Counted from the stretch's first letter, positions 51,010 through 63,900 are shown. The stretch is DNA of 64,000 bases from Naegleria lovaniensis (GCF_003324165.1 NW_025407857.1:372001-436000), one strand, 5' to 3'. Numbers and translations are program-made. The notes: a model not told the origin generated them from the sequence alone.

Positions 51010-52074
51010 ATGGCAACTACAACTATGGGAGCTCCTGCTGGCTCATCATCGGGAAACACACTCTCATCGCTTTCAACCTTGAGCAAGGCAAGGAAAAAGG
51101 GGTTGGAATTTAATGAGGTAAAAGGTGGGTTTAAAGCTCATGGAGGGAATCATAATAATTTAATGAATGAATGGACGATCATCATCATGATATGTTGTTA
51201 TCAATTTCTATTTGAATTATTTGGAATATGAATATTGAATATTGAATATCACTTGTTATTATTTCCGAAATTGAAATTTATATCTGCAACAACAATTCCA
51301 GTTTGTCGAGGCTATCAAAACAAAATGGGAACAATTGATACAAACACAGCAAACGTTGGAGGAAGTATAATGATCAATCAAATTAAGAAAAATCACACAG
51401 TAAATATGATGTCAATGAAAAAGAGGGTTGACAATGACTTACCGTGGTCCTACAAATATTCCAAGAATTTCAATGTTGCTCGGGTGAGCCCTCCCAAAAA
51501 GATCAAATCATTGGCTCCTCTGAAAGAAATTCGAAGTTCCCCTACCAACAAACAACCTCATTCAGCACGAGAATACACATCCAAAGGAAGCAAATTAGAT
51601 TTAAAGTAAGTTGTGGAGATATGTTCCAAGTCCAACAAACATGGATCTCATGGATGTCACTCGTCTTAATTATTACCAACCTTTTCTATAATATAATTAA
51701 CAATCATAATCAGTAAGGACCATAAAATTGATCCAACTCAAGATATTGAGGATCCAGAGGATCAAGAAATATATGAAAAATTTTTAGACATGCTGAGGAG
51801 AAGAAAAACCATTGAGCTCGCACGAAGAATTGCTTCCTCTGTATTTTTAGAGGCAGAGGAACAAATGCTTCTGAATGCCTACAGTGGAGTGCCACAGTAT
51901 GTGGAAGGTTTCATCTCAACTACTTGCAGTTCTGATCCATCTAAAGAAGAAGAGGTTGATGAAAATTTTGGAGAAGTTGAGGAAGCATCTTTCAACTCTG
52001 AATCCCACGAAGAAGTTCAGAATGGTAATATTCATTCCCACACTCCAATCGAAGAAAATTCCAAAGATGAATAA
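51010..52074 (+). CDS. Uncharacterised helical protein, four exons
   Basis: Preferred model: exons 51010-51117, 51302-51364, 51424-51605 and 51714-52074 (237 aa), all in frame. It reads NEFVEAIKTKWEQLIQ across intron 1, which looks like a real helix. An alternative uses donor GTGGGT at 51125 and no second intron (51010-51124, 51302-51605, 51714-52074; 259 aa) but gives a less protein-like middle. The last junction (SKLDLN|KDHKIDPTQD) is common to both. The C-terminal half holds a charged helix (DMLRRRKTIELARRIASSVF) followed by an acidic Ser/Glu-rich tail. No family recognised. Confidence 0.6.
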
Positions 52075-52384
52075 GCGTTGGCAACCGTGTGACCATGTCG
52101 CAAACGCGCATCCATCCTGTTAAATAATCATATCATACGTTCACCAGTAAATGAATACTATTTGGACCTAATCATCCGAAGAGACATTATTAAAATCCCA
52201 ATCCAGATATCTCCAAAACTCATAAAAAAATATTAAGGCTCATCAACAAAGACCATCATTCATTGTCTTTCATATTGTGCCAAGGACATCAACAACAAAC
52301 ATCGGTAACGTTAAAGACGTTCTTCACCCATTCTCATCATCATTATACAGAAAATTGTTGTTGAAAACAAAAGAATGATCATCC
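52075..52384. other. Intergenic
   Basis: 310 bp between two plus-strand genes; AT-rich leader of the coiled-coil gene. No feature recognised. Confidence 0.35.
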
Positions 52385-54371
52385 ATGATGACCATCAAAA
52401 CCACAACAACTCCGAGCAACAACAGCAATAATAACTCGTATAAACGCAACTATGCACAGGGAGTATTTAGGAGCTCTGGAAGTAGTCAAGACTTGTTTAA
52501 AGACTCGTCAAAATGTAGCGTAACTCTTCCTGCAATTTCTTCACCAGCTTCCAAGCGCCTTAGTACAAGCACAGCTGCAGCCTCTACAAGAAACAAACGT
52601 GCTAGTATTGGAAATAGTGCGGCAACGAGTGGTACTATTTCCAATAATGTTTGTTCTTATAGCGTTGCATATAACAGCAGTGCCCAATCATCCCGAACCA
52701 CCAGCAGAGGGAGTAGAGAGGATTCAACTCCATCAAGTGGAAGGAACAGTGAGGAATTGAATGGTGCCGAACTAGATCAAGAAACAGTGTTGCAACTCGA
52801 TGACGATACGCTTCAATTCATTTCTCTCATGAAAAGGGATATGACTGTTCTTCATAAAAAACTGAATGATTTCAAGGGAGACGAGAGGGGGCAACGAATG
52901 ACCTTGGATGACTTTTCCAATATGTCACAATGTATTTTCCATCATGATTGCTTCAAAACAAAATATTACCTGTTGGAGATGTTTCTTGAGAAAATTGTCG
53001 AAATGCAATATCATCTTCTGCAAAAAACTGATCGGGTAAGTTGAAAACAATCAATGATTTCTATGAATTTCTTGGTGCTCATCATTTACATAGCTCATCC
53101 CAGTTTCTAAACGATTCAAAGTGAACAACAACAATCCAAGTATTTCTTCGAAATTGCAAAAATTCATAGAAGTGGCTGATAGAATTGTGGATGTCGTTGA
53201 TCAGTCCAGAAATTCTTTCAAAGTTCAAACTCTTCAAAAAGAAACTCAGACTGGCACTGTTGAACTCATTCACAAAAAATCCAATTCAGATTCTCTTCTG
53301 ACGTCTTCAGTTGACTCGAACGGCATGGCTAATGAGAAAGAATTATTGAGAAAACAAAAGCATGAATTGGAAGAGCAAACTTCAAGTTTGAGCACAAGTG
53401 TTTCCAATCTAACAGAAAAGTTAATGCAAACAATGTTGGAAAAATCATCACTCGAAGAAAAGTTAAAAACCATGTCCTTGAAATATGAGTCGACAATTTC
53501 CAATCTCAACTCTCAAATTGAAAGTCTTAAAACAAGTATTGCATCCATGTCTACTGAAAAATCATCTTTGGCAGAAAAATTAAATACTCAACAAGTTGCT
53601 TTAAATGAAACAGTGAGTGACTTGAACCTGCAAATACGGAAAGGAATGGAACGTATTCAGTACTTGGAAGAAACTATCAGTGGGAAGGATAAGGAATTGG
53701 AAATTCTCAGAAAAGAAACTGAGCTCATGAGAAAAGATGACCATCTTCAGGAGAAGTATTCCAATCTTGTAAAGTATAACACACAGCTAGAAATAGACTA
53801 CAAAGAGCTAATGGAAGAATGTAACCTTGTGAAAGAATCATCCTCCAAAAATGAGGCTCTCTATGAGAATGCAATGGAAACTCTTCACGAAATGCAAGAA
53901 TCACAAAAGCGCCTCACCCAAGAATTGTCATTGAAAAATGACACTAAAAAGCTTCAATACAAGCTCGAGATGGCAGAAAAAATAGCCATGCAAAAGGAAT
54001 TTCAGTATGAAGAGTTGGTTAAGGAGTATCAAATTCTTTCGATCGAGCTCGGCATCCATCAAAAGCAAAATGAAAATCTTAAAGATCAGATTAAAGTCAT
54101 GCAAAAAGAGAACCAACGTCTAAGTAAGCAAGATCAAATAGAAAGTGATTCAAAGCAAGAAATTGCCCTTGCCAGAAAGGAGTGTGATGACAAGGTAAAA
54201 TCATTGAATGAAAAAATCAAGGAGCTGCAATTTAACCATGTCATGCAGTTGCAATCTCTCAATGACACGTTCATACAGGAACGAAAAATGATGCAAAGAA
54301 AGGCTGACAAATTCAAACAGAGATGTGATTTGTTAGAGGCCAGACTTAATGAGCTAGAGCAGCAAAAATAG
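52385..54371 (+). CDS. Long coiled-coil protein
   Basis: Exons 52385-53035 and 53094-54371 (phase 0; junction TDRLIPVSKRF) encode 642 aa. The first 130 residues are Ser/Thr/Asn-rich. Residues about 140-220 appear folded. From about residue 300 to the end, heptad-patterned Leu/Glu/Lys/Gln sequence predicts nearly continuous coiled coil (KLMQTMLEKSSLEEKLKTMS and so on). No motor, kinase or membrane segment was seen. Such proteins commonly serve as centrosomal, Golgi or cytoskeletal scaffolds, but similarity among coiled coils is not informative of family. The ATG doublet at 52385/52388 leaves the exact start open by one codon. Confidence 0.8.
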
Positions 54372-54401
54372 TGGAAAATATCTGAATAGAGAGAATCCAA
54401 C

Positions 54402-55385
54402 TTAGAATTCTGCAAGTCTTTCTTTCCATGTTGAATCACTGGAAAGAAAGGTAATAGAACGTGGTGACTCATACTCCTCATTGTCAGGAATGATGGAATT
54501 ATTCGCACCATTACAATGCTGTTCATTCGACCCAGCATTTTCAAAAAGGATAATCAGCATGTGGCACTTGGAGGAATCTAGCAAGACATCTCGTATATAG
54601 GAATGATGAGGTTGTTTCATCATGTCGTTGTCTTCAAGCAACCGATTTCCCCACTCAATTAGAGAAATACCATTTGTGAAAATGTGAGGCAAATCTAATC
54701 TGTCAAATCTATCCAATCGATATAGATCAATGTGATGTATTGTTCTATATAAAGGAAAAGAGGCAGAAGAGAACATTATTTCACAAAATAATATATCGTC
54801 ATGCATGACATAGTTGATGATCATTTTTAGCAAAAATAATGACAAAATCATCATTATTAAAATAAAGTGTGAAGCATTTTCCAACACCTACTCATAATTT
54901 CCACTAATCTTATTTTCATAAATATTATCCAATAAAAAAGTAGGCGAGGGCACATTTAAATTCATGTCCTTTTCCAACACCCGAATGATATGCCTTGCAA
55001 AAACGCTTTTTCCACTTCCCATATCTCCAGTTAACAGCACAACATCAGTGTTTTGTAACAATTTAGAAAATTGTTCCGCTAATTTTCGGGTTTCTTCAAT
55101 ATTCTCCACTTGAAATGTTTTGTCAATCCATGACGATTCATGTGATTTTGAATTATTTAAAGACGAATCCTTGTTAGTGTCAAGGTCATTTCGAATCGGG
55201 CAAGTTGTTGTAAAATAATTTCTACACGAAACTGCTCGGAAATGAAACGGAAAATTCTCTTGAATCCGATGTAGCGTTTGCTTGGCAACCGTTACTGACA
55301 CTCCTTGTGATGAAACATGGGAGCACATAAAACGATGAGTGAGTCTACGCAAGCAAATTCTTTGCAAAGTAACAAATTTTTGCAT
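54402..55385 (-). CDS. TSAE: TsaE, t6A tRNA modification ATPase (organellar)
   Basis: Exons 54892-55385 (ATG at 55385) and 54402-54744 encode 278 aa; the phase-2 junction gives NYETIHHIDLYRL. The P-loop GDMGSGKS is at 120-127, then VPSPTFLLDNIYE, HHIDLYRL and ISLIEWGNRL, all characteristic of bacterial TsaE (YjeE). TsaE powers threonylcarbamoyl-adenosine formation at A37 of ANN-decoding tRNAs with TsaB/TsaD in bacteria. In eukaryotes a TsaE of this type implies an organellar system. The first 60 residues are basic with few acids (MQKFVTLQRICLRRLTHRF), a likely mitochondrial presequence. The C-terminus has an extra low-complexity stretch. Confidence 0.9.
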
Positions 55386-55567
55386 TTTTTTTGTGTCAAA
55401 GCCTTAAATTGTTTTGTGTGAAAATTTGTGGTATTAATTATTATTTGTCATCTTTTCTATATGGTACAAATGTATGTGATTCATGAGAGTCCTTTTAACG
55501 TTTCTGTCTCACGAATACATTTTTAAAAACACAACAATTTCTATTGTCCTCACTCGCACAACATGAA

Positions 55568-56589
55568 CTATTTCGTGGTAGAACCTCCACCACAACACGT
55601 AGTTCTTGAAGAGGACGACAAACCTGGCTTGGAGAGTTGTTGTTGTTTACGATCTCGTGAAGAGTGTCTGACCGTGAGTCCATTCGCACCTCCCGAATGA
55701 CTGGTTCCTCCATAATAATTTTCATCTTGTTCATTCTCATCACCCTCTCCATTCACGTGATCATCATTGTCCCTCTCTCGTAGAGGCATCTTTCGTGCCA
55801 ACGTTTCAAACACTTCTCTGACATTAATATTTTCTTTGGCAGAGGTTTCCATAAAGATTAAACCATTATCTTCGGCATAGGATTGAGCAAAGGAGTAGTC
55901 GACTTGTCGTTTATCTTCTTGTAGATCGACCTTATTTCCTGCGAGTGCAATAACCATATTTGTTTGACTTTGTCGTTGTAATTCCTTGACCCAATATTTG
56001 GCTCTATGAAAAGACTCCATGTTGGTAATGTCGTAGACGACAATGGCACATTCTGATCCTCTATAATACATGGGAGCGAGAGATTTGTATCGTTCTTGTC
56101 CGGCTCTGTGTTATGAGAATATTATTTGAAAAATTAAGGAAATTGTAATCATTGTAATGTGATACAGTGGTCATCACGTGTATAAAGTGAAATGAATTTC
56201 GATTTAGCTTACATACGTATCCCATACTTCAAATTTAATCACTCGATCTCCAACAGTAATAAACTGAGTTGAGAAGGCTGCTCCTATTGTACTTTCCTGA
56301 TATTGAAAAAAGCAATTCTTATCTAACCGAATCACGAGGGACGTTTTGCCTATATGGTTGATAAAGGAGTATGTACATATATTTATGGTGAATATAATAT
56401 TAATATTTGGAATATTATCATGAAAATCCGTTTGAAATCAAATCCGAGAAACACCAAAAGATCATCACACCTACCCACAGAGCTTTCTCCGAGTACAACG
56501 AGTTTAAACTTGTCTGCTTTTCTGAGTGCTTCATCATCGAGAGAGGAAGTATTCGTTGCGCTGCTGCTGCTTTTCGTTGTTGAGTGCAT
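55568..56589 (-). CDS. RAB5: Rab5-family small GTPase
   Basis: Exons 56475-56589 (ATG at 56589), 56217-56349 and 55568-56105 give 261 aa. Splicing yields GESSVGKTSLV (P-loop), STIGAAF (switch I), [19 protein letters not shown] (switch II) and GNKVDL, then [10 protein letters not shown]. The switch II and [22 protein letters not shown] segments are Rab5-specific. Rab5 governs early-endosome fusion and phagosome maturation. The C-terminal tail is longer than usual, with an acidic [16 protein letters not shown] insertion. Its double Cys is followed by seven more residues (CCGGGSTTK), so the usual CC/CCxx prenylation ending is not terminal. Either a missed end exon or an unusual lipidation is implied. 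Confidence 0.92.
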
Positions 56590-56817
56590 TGAGCGGTTGT
56601 TTCTTGCCACTTGCTTTTTTAAACTTGAATGACAGCGTGTGATCTTTAAAATTAGATTGCAACCGAAGAATACTGTAACGAGGCTCATAGGCTCACACAC
56701 AGACAGATTTGAGAAATTTAGCGAGTGGACCCTTAAATCATTCTTTTAAATTGCGGACTGGCTCACAATTAATGAGAAAGCTGTTGAAGGATTTCATGTA
56801 AAATGAATTTCTGAAAA

Positions 56818-58024
56818 ATGTCTCAAACAGGATCAAGCAATTTCTCACAACCTTGCAATCCAATGCTCATCTTTTCGGAATGGTACTCACAGGCACAACA
56901 CACGCATCAACAACTATTGCACCTGCTACAAGAACAATTCACTTCTGTTTCAAAAACCCAGCATTCATCACACACGAATTCGTCTTTGAAAGAAAGTTTC
57001 ATATCTTTACCTTCCATCCTTCAACTTCCTCCCGAACCGGCAACCATGATTGTGGCTACTGTCAATCCACAAACCATGCAGCCTTCCACTCGGAATGTCT
57101 TTTTAAAATCTTTCAATATTGAGAGAGGAGAATTTGTGTTTTGTACCAATTTTCAATCTAGAAAAGCGAACGAGATGTTGCAAAACGATGGAAAAATTGC
57201 ACTCAATTTCTATTGGAATTATCATCATTACAATAATAATAAGAACGGTAATAGTAATTCTCAAACTAATCATTCGGAACGAGAAGATGATGATGCTGTA
57301 GAAATTTCTTCATCACCACACTTCTCAGATCGTGTGTCAGTAGCACTCAACGGAAGATCACGACAAGTTCGTATTGAAGGAATTGGTTCTCTATGTTCCG
57401 ATGAGGAATCTGACGAGTATTTCAATTCTCGTCCTTTGGAGTCCAGAATTGCCTCGAGTGTGAGTCAACAATCAAAGATCATCACAGGTGGAAGGAAACA
57501 ACTCTTGAAAGAATTTGAAAATGCTCAACATGAGCTTTCGAGTGAATTAAGGCGACCTTCTCATTGGGGTGGAATAAGGTAAGTGTGTACAGCTTGCACA
57601 ACGATGAGTTTACGACTTTGAATTTCCAACGTGTGACAAATGATGCTTCATTGGAATCAAATTCATTGATTTTTTCATTTCCAAATCATTTCAATTTTTA
57701 ACTCGATTATCTTTCGAATTGATCCTAATAATTATTATTATTTAAATATTCAGAGTTAGGGCGTATTCTATTGAATTTTGGGAAAGTGGAGATCATCGTT
57801 TGGCACATCGAGTGAAATATCATCGAAAAGGATGGCCATCCACTCATACAACAAACCCAACAGAATGCTCAGGCAACACATTATCTTCTCAAGAGAGTGT
57901 AACCTCAAAACCATTTAATGCTTGTTACAGCACAAATGACCATCCAGTAGAAGCAACCCAACAACAAGACGAAACATTATTACAGTTGGAATGGGAGTTA
58001 GAGCCTCAGATATTGTATCCTTGA
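56818..58024 (+). CDS. PNPO: Pyridoxamine 5'-phosphate oxidase
   Basis: Exons 56818-57578 and 57754-58024 (phase 2; junction WGGIRVRAYSIEFW) encode 343 aa. PNPO oxidises pyridoxine or pyridoxamine 5'-phosphate to pyridoxal phosphate with FMN and oxygen. Signature segments: PEPATMIVATVN, STRNVFLKSFN, GEFVFCTNFQSRKANEM, RQVRIEG, DEYFNSRPLESRI, RPSHWGG and IEFWESGDHRLAHR. Compared with the usual 220-260 aa, two Asn/Ser-rich low-complexity insertions are present (after IALNFYW and before the C-terminal LEPQILYP). The N-terminus is 60 residues of polar sequence. The family assignment is firm; FMN-binding residues are at expected places. Confidence 0.93.
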
Positions 58025-58498
58025 ACCTACACAGGGTTCACCATCAACACAGCAGAATTTACGAGGGAAATAATAATGCTCACTCACGAACGACAACTCC
58101 TATTGGTCCTTCTTTTTTTGACTCTATGCCAGAATGTAACAAACTAACAAACATGTAGCATGTCAACTCAAATAATCACAGATTTTCTCTGGTATCAACC
58201 AAGAAGTGTTTCTCGAACACGAGAATGATTTTCGCGTGTCACCTCCATTAAAATTTCTCCTCCGAGTAACACTCGCATTGAAAATCTTTGAGCGTGTGTT
58301 GTATGCCCAGCTGAAGTAATTCTCTCCAAGAAAGAAAGAGAATGATTAGTGTTCTAAACGGTCATGGCTGTGGTGAACATGTTGATGGTGAGTAGATTGA
58401 TGATGATCTAATTGCGAACTGGACATGATGATCACTTGATAGTATTGAGTGTTGTTGATGCTGCTGAATGCCCTCGAGTCACTACCCCAATCACAATC
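58025..58498. other. Intergenic
   Basis: About 470 bp. The frame of the next gene is open back to 58412 but without ATG. A short ATG frame at 58365 ending in a GTGAGT donor could be a 5' exon, but no matching acceptor was convincing. Otherwise nothing seen. Confidence 0.35.
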
Positions 58499-60499
58499 AT
58501 GAAAAGGAAGAACATGGCAGAACCATCTTCACCATTTCCATGCCAAGGGCAGCAACAGCAGCATGATGAAGATCTTTTTGACGACGACAAGGTCATGATG
58601 ATTCGCGAAGTTGAGTTCGAAAAAGAAAAGCCTCTTGTTGTTACGCAGAGTTCTTTCGATTATATTTCAACTTGTGGTATTACTACTACTACGAATACGG
58701 AAGGCAACAACAACAAGCAGCACAGTCTGAACACTTCAGAGAATAGCAGCAACAATAGAGAGAATCCATCAGAACAACAACGAGTTCATGTTGAGGAATT
58801 TTCAACTTGTCCGATGATGAATGGTCCTTTATTACAACAAGAAACAACAATAACCACCCTACCGACAACACCAGACTATAATGAGAGTGTCGTTCAAATC
58901 CTTTCATCCTATCCTAGGGATGGTTCTCTGGGGTATGGTTGGGTCAAGCCTAACGCATCTTCATCATCGTCCTATAGGAGCAGTCAATACTTTTCCTCTT
59001 CGGTGCCTTCGTTTCCGACTTCTCCGATACCGCCACCAACAACAACATCCTTCGGCTCGACTTCTCCAATGAATATGACCAGTACTATTACTACTACAAG
59101 TACAAACAACTCTGTACCATTATCATCCTCCACCTCGTTCATCATGACAAATTCGACCACAAGTTCCATGATGGGCATTTCTGCATCCTCTCAGAAACAA
59201 GACGAGGTCGAACAACAATCTCTGCAACACCAATGGCGTCTGTGGACTGCCTTACAGACTCATCTCCGTCAAATCTCACTCGGTAAACCTCATACAGCAC
59301 GACTCATTTCGACTTTGGCAGAGTTGGCTCGATTAGACGAAATCGAAGAAGAATTGGCCAAAAGTTTGCCCATCACGAGTAGTGTCTTTGAAAGTAGTTG
59401 CAGCAACAAAACTGCATGCAAGGTTAAACCCTTATTTACCTCACTCGATGATTGGAAAGCCATTGAGAGAGAATTTTCTGATATTTTAAATTTGGCACTA
59501 CCATCGACAAGTGGCATTCGAGGCGACAGTAACAATCAAGAGGATGTAATGGATGAACAATTGAAGACAGAACTGAACCGTCTCTTGATGGATTTTGAAG
59601 AATTTCTTTGCTTGCTACCTCCCATGACACAATGTTTATGTGACCGCTCACAATTGCATTGCTGCATTTGTGGTCATTCGAATTATGGATTTGCAAGAGA
59701 TTTAATTTTACGACAAGCGGTCGAGAATGGCCATTTTGATCAAAATAATGACCTTGGCCACCAGAATGACAACTCCCAAAAGCAACGAGGCTCCACCGAG
59801 ACACTCGTGTTTCCAAGTTTCACCTCAACTCTCAAAGGTAAAAAGGTCATTGCAGAAAAGAAGAAGGAAATGAAAATGGACTTGTTAAAAAAGCAACAAC
59901 AAAGGCCTGAAAATCTAAATTCCATGATCATGCCTCAATTCTTTTTGCATCCATCTTCAATATTAAGCACTTTTACTCGAGGTGGAAATTTTGGTCTCAC
60001 TGATTCGGGCGCAGCGGCCACTACGACAGCACCAGAGAGCGGTATTTTGTCATTAATGAATCCGATTCTTAGCATTCCTTCAACATTTTGTTGTGGTGTC
60101 ACCTTTGAAGTATTCTTTCGGGTATTCACAGAGAGGGGTCATTCCAAACTTGAGGACTATTCTACCATTCCTGAATTGCTAAAAATTAAGAGAGATTGGT
60201 TTTGTGAGAAACAAGAGACTGCAGAAAAGGACGATGAGTCCTATAAACAAGGTTGCTACAAGGCATTGATGTCACGAGGTCTTGGCAAGCACGTGAATAC
60301 CATATTCGAAGCTAAGAAAGGTGATTTTATTCAATTTTGGAGAGTGAATGGAACTGGTCATAGTGTGATATTCGTGGGCCTGAAAGAGGGCGAAACAAAG
60401 TTTGAATATTGGTCCTCTCAACGCTCCACCAATGGAGTTGGATTTAATACGGAAACCTTGTCCGGCGTTGAACGATTTCACATTGTGAGATTGGTGTAG
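58499..60499 (+). CDS. Predicted papain-like/NlpC-like cysteine protease domain protein
   Basis: The start is ATG 58499 (MKRKNMAEPSS), with 58514 as an alternative; 666 aa. The N-terminal 250 residues are Ser/Thr/Gln low-complexity with a PTSPIPPPTTTS stretch. Residues about 260-400 are helical. The C-terminal 145 residues hold STFCCGVTFEVFF (putative catalytic Cys near 528), KKGDFIQFWRVN and GTGHSVIFVGL (His near 620), then FEYWSSQRSTNGVGF. The Cys-helix, then GD-xxxF-W, then GHxV order is that of NlpC/P60- and CHAP-like peptidase/amidase folds. The residue pairing is seen; activity is inferred. Membership of a named subfamily is not decided. Confidence 0.6.
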   Translation: MKRKNMAEPSSPFPCQGQQQQHDEDLFDDDKVMMIREVEFEKEKPLVVTQSSFDYISTCGITTTTNTEGNNNKQHSLNTSENSSNNRENPSEQQRVHVEEFSTCPMMNGPLLQQETTITTLPTTPDYNESVVQILSSYPRDGSLGYGWVKPNASSSSSYRSSQYFSSSVPSFPTSPIPPPTTTSFGSTSPMNMTSTITTTSTNNSVPLSSSTSFIMTNSTTSSMMGISASSQKQDEVEQQSLQHQWRLWTALQTHLRQISLGKPHTARLISTLAELARLDEIEEELAKSLPITSSVFESSCSNKTACKVKPLFTSLDDWKAIEREFSDILNLALPSTSGIRGDSNNQEDVMDEQLKTELNRLLMDFEEFLCLLPPMTQCLCDRSQLHCCICGHSNYGFARDLILRQAVENGHFDQNNDLGHQNDNSQKQRGSTETLVFPSFTSTLKGKKVIAEKKKEMKMDLLKKQQQRPENLNSMIMPQFFLHPSSILSTFTRGGNFGLTDSGAAATTTAPESGILSLMNPILSIPSTFCCGVTFEVFFRVFTERGHSKLEDYSTIPELLKIKRDWFCEKQETAEKDDESYKQGCYKALMSRGLGKHVNTIFEAKKGDFIQFWRVNGTGHSVIFVGLKEGETKFEYWSSQRSTNGVGFNTETLSGVERFHIVRLV

Positions 60500-60912
60500 A
60501 GAGGGCAACATCAATGTTGTGACGATTTGTAAACATTTCTCTAGAGATTTGCTTGTTTCTGATGGACGGTTCCTTGTATTTGTAGGAAAGATTGTATCAA
60601 TGAGTTGTCCTAATGTCTGTGACAATAGAAGGTTGGACCATAATCTTGACATTGCAGACCAAGAAATCTTGAAAAAATAAGGTCAACAGGGTTTATTTGG
60701 AATGTTGACAAAGTGAGATCAAGACAAAAAGTTTTAATTTATTTATTTTCCATTTAAGGCAAACAACAAAATTTTTATTATTCCGGCAAAAGCTTCAAAA
60801 TAACGCAAACATCATTTAAGAAAACAACAAGGCATATTATTTTCTCTTTGTGATCAACAGAATACAAAACATTCATCACAATTCGTCAACAATTGCGAAC
60901 GATTACATTAAC
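60500..60912. other. Intergenic
   Basis: About 410 bp between two plus-strand genes; AT-rich with the leader of the P450-like gene. No feature recognised. Confidence 0.35.
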
Positions 60913-63900
60913 ATGTACTTTGAAAATTATTTGCTCAACGTTGCAGGTATATTTGTAGCGTTTCTACTCGTTCTCGTCACCATTGCTGTTCTTCATCACT
61001 ACCACAAGAATCGATACATTTTATATTTTCAAAAACGTCCGCACAAGAAGTGTGTGTTTGTAAGCGATGATGAACAAAAGAGATTACATCCAGGAGGTAA
61101 ATTGCCTCATCGAATTGTTTTTCCCTTGCAAGAATTGTTGGATGATCAGAAAAAGAATAGCAAATCATTGGCTGCCACTCGTCAAGCTGCACATTTTCTT
61201 CACAATACTCATGCGAACACTAAATTGGTAACAAAAACAGGTCTCTTAGGATGGCTTTGGAGAAACATGCCTTCCATTCCGTACTTGAGTGTATGGATTC
61301 AATGGTGTGAAGACCCCATCTTGTTCTTGGAAAAGGCCTCTGAGTTATATGGTCCTGTTTTCACAATTTCTTCCTATTTTAAGGAATGGACATTTATGGT
61401 TGGAGAAGGAACCAACAAGTTTTTCTTCGATGCTAAACAGTTGGATGAACAAGCTGCTCGAGATTATCTGTACAAACCCTTAATTATGAATGGTGCTGCT
61501 GTGGCATCGACTTCTTCAAACGCTTCGTTCAAAATTGAAACTGTACCTCCCAAGACTTCTCATGCAACAACCTCTTCTTCTTCCTCATCAATGACAACAA
61601 CTACTCCAACTCGAGAAGAGATTTGGAATCAAGATTGGCTCTACAAATCAAAAACATTCATGAAAGAAGGTTTCACCAATAAGAATGCTCTTGTGAAATA
61701 TTTGGAAAACATTAAGAGAGAAGTGAGAAGTTTGCTCTTCCATCAACAACACATTAATTTGAAATTTGTCGATCGTAATGAGAAAACTGCCATTGCCGAG
61801 ATGGAATTACCAACACCAAAGATTTTACACAAGCATTCGGATTCGTTCTTTCCTGATTCCTCCAGTTCGTCCTCGTCCTCGTCGGGAGCAGGCAGTAATC
61901 AAGGAAGTCAACAACCTTTAGAAGTTGTGGTTGTGAATGATTTATTTTCACAAATGTCCAAATTTGTGGTGAGAAGTTTGATGAGAAGTGTGTTGGGTTC
62001 TTCCTTTGTCAAGAGACATGGAGATGAAGTGACCGACAACATTGTCTTTCTCGAAACTCAAATTCATAATCCATTTGTCACTCTGTATTACAATCATTTG
62101 AGATCGAACTTGTTGGAATATGTTTGGATGCCCAGTGTTATTGAACAAATCGAAACCAAGAAGAAGAGAGTTCATTATTTGATCAGTAGTGAAATTGAAA
62201 GACGTGTGAAAATGATGGAATTTGAAAATCTTGAAGAAGTGCCCTATACTCAGCAACAACAACACGCTTTTTCACATCAATCTCTACCAGCTTCTCAACC
62301 TTCTCTGCAACGAAACGTTTCATCGAAAGAAGACACCACCAATCTTCATTACTGTTACATTGATTTCATTCTTGAAAGAAATGGAAGTGATAAATATGGT
62401 GGTCTTCATGCAACCACATCGATCTATGCCAATCATATCATGTGCTTGTTAGTGGAATCCATGAGCAGTGTGGCAGCATTAGGATGGACCATTGCTCATG
62501 TCGCCAGCGATTCCACACTTCAAGATCGATTACGAATGGAAGTTAACCTATTTAAGGAAAAACTCGAAAAGGAATCGAGTCAGTTCATTCGATCCATGTG
62601 GAGTGAAGCCACAAGCTCAGTCAGGCCTCTATTGCCACACTTTTCACCCACTACAATTTCCATGGCCACTCCACAACATTTAGAAGCTTTCACACAACCA
62701 GCCACTAATTTATCCACTGAAGAATTTGACACCATATCAGGTCAGGACAACAACTCGTTAGAAAATTCAGAAGGTGTGAGTACCATCACAGATACAAGTC
62801 TTACCAATAGTGCTGGAGGAGGTGGAGGTTTACGAGAAGAAGATGTCGAAGAACTTCGAAAACAAAGCATGTTAGAAGATGGAGGATTATCTTCAACAGC
62901 CGACGACACTCAATCGCATCACACTTCGACGGATACCAATCCACCCGATAGTATTCCTTCCTTGTCCATTCCATCGTCACCAGGGCCTCTCTCAATGAGA
63001 GCTACCAGCTCGACGGAAGAAATGTTTCGAGTACAACAGCAACAACCCACACAACGTTTTACAAGAGCTGTTCCCTTATTGGGAAATCCTCCATTTACGA
63101 CCTCACCGGTTGATCATACTCCTACAGGAGATGGTGGAGGAGAAGATCAATCCTCGTTGAAAGAACCTTCTGTGAATACCGATTCTGGTGGTCCTTCGAA
63201 TGTGAATAATACCATTGTCACAACTCCTACGGCACCAAAACCAAGTGGATTGGCAAAAAGAAGACCATCCTTTACCTTATTGTCAGGAGGTGCTCTTTCA
63301 ACAAGCTCACCTACGAAACCGACAGAAACAACAACCTCAATATTGCCACCTTCTCCAATTCATACCAATACGTTTGCTTCGAGTAGTGAACGGAATCCAG
63401 TCTTGGGACGAGGAGGTACTTCTTCGAATGTCAGCACTAGTAATACTAGTGGAAGTGAACTTTCTAGTCACATGAGTAGTAATTATAATATGCGACTTGT
63501 GGAATCGATTTTACAATCGAATGCATGTGAAGATCCTTTGAAATTACTGGATTCGTGTTTGAAAGAAGCGGCTCGAATCTATTCGTTGAAATTATTTACG
63601 AAACAAACTCTAGAAGGAATGAATTTTCATAATTTGACCATTCCAGCCAATCATTTGGTGTGTGTTTCACCCTTCTTTGTGCATCGAGATGAAGAGGTTT
63701 ATCCCTATGATGCAAATACCTATCGACCAGATCGTTTCAATTTGGGAGAGGTTGGAAATTTACGTCAGTTAGCGGAGGAAGATCATGCCTTTATTGGATT
63801 GAAAGGATTTGCTGGTTCGAATTTCACCATGCTTTCGAGTAAGCTCTTTTTGATGGAATTATTGTCAAATTATCAAGTAGAAACACCTCAGTTGTTTGCA

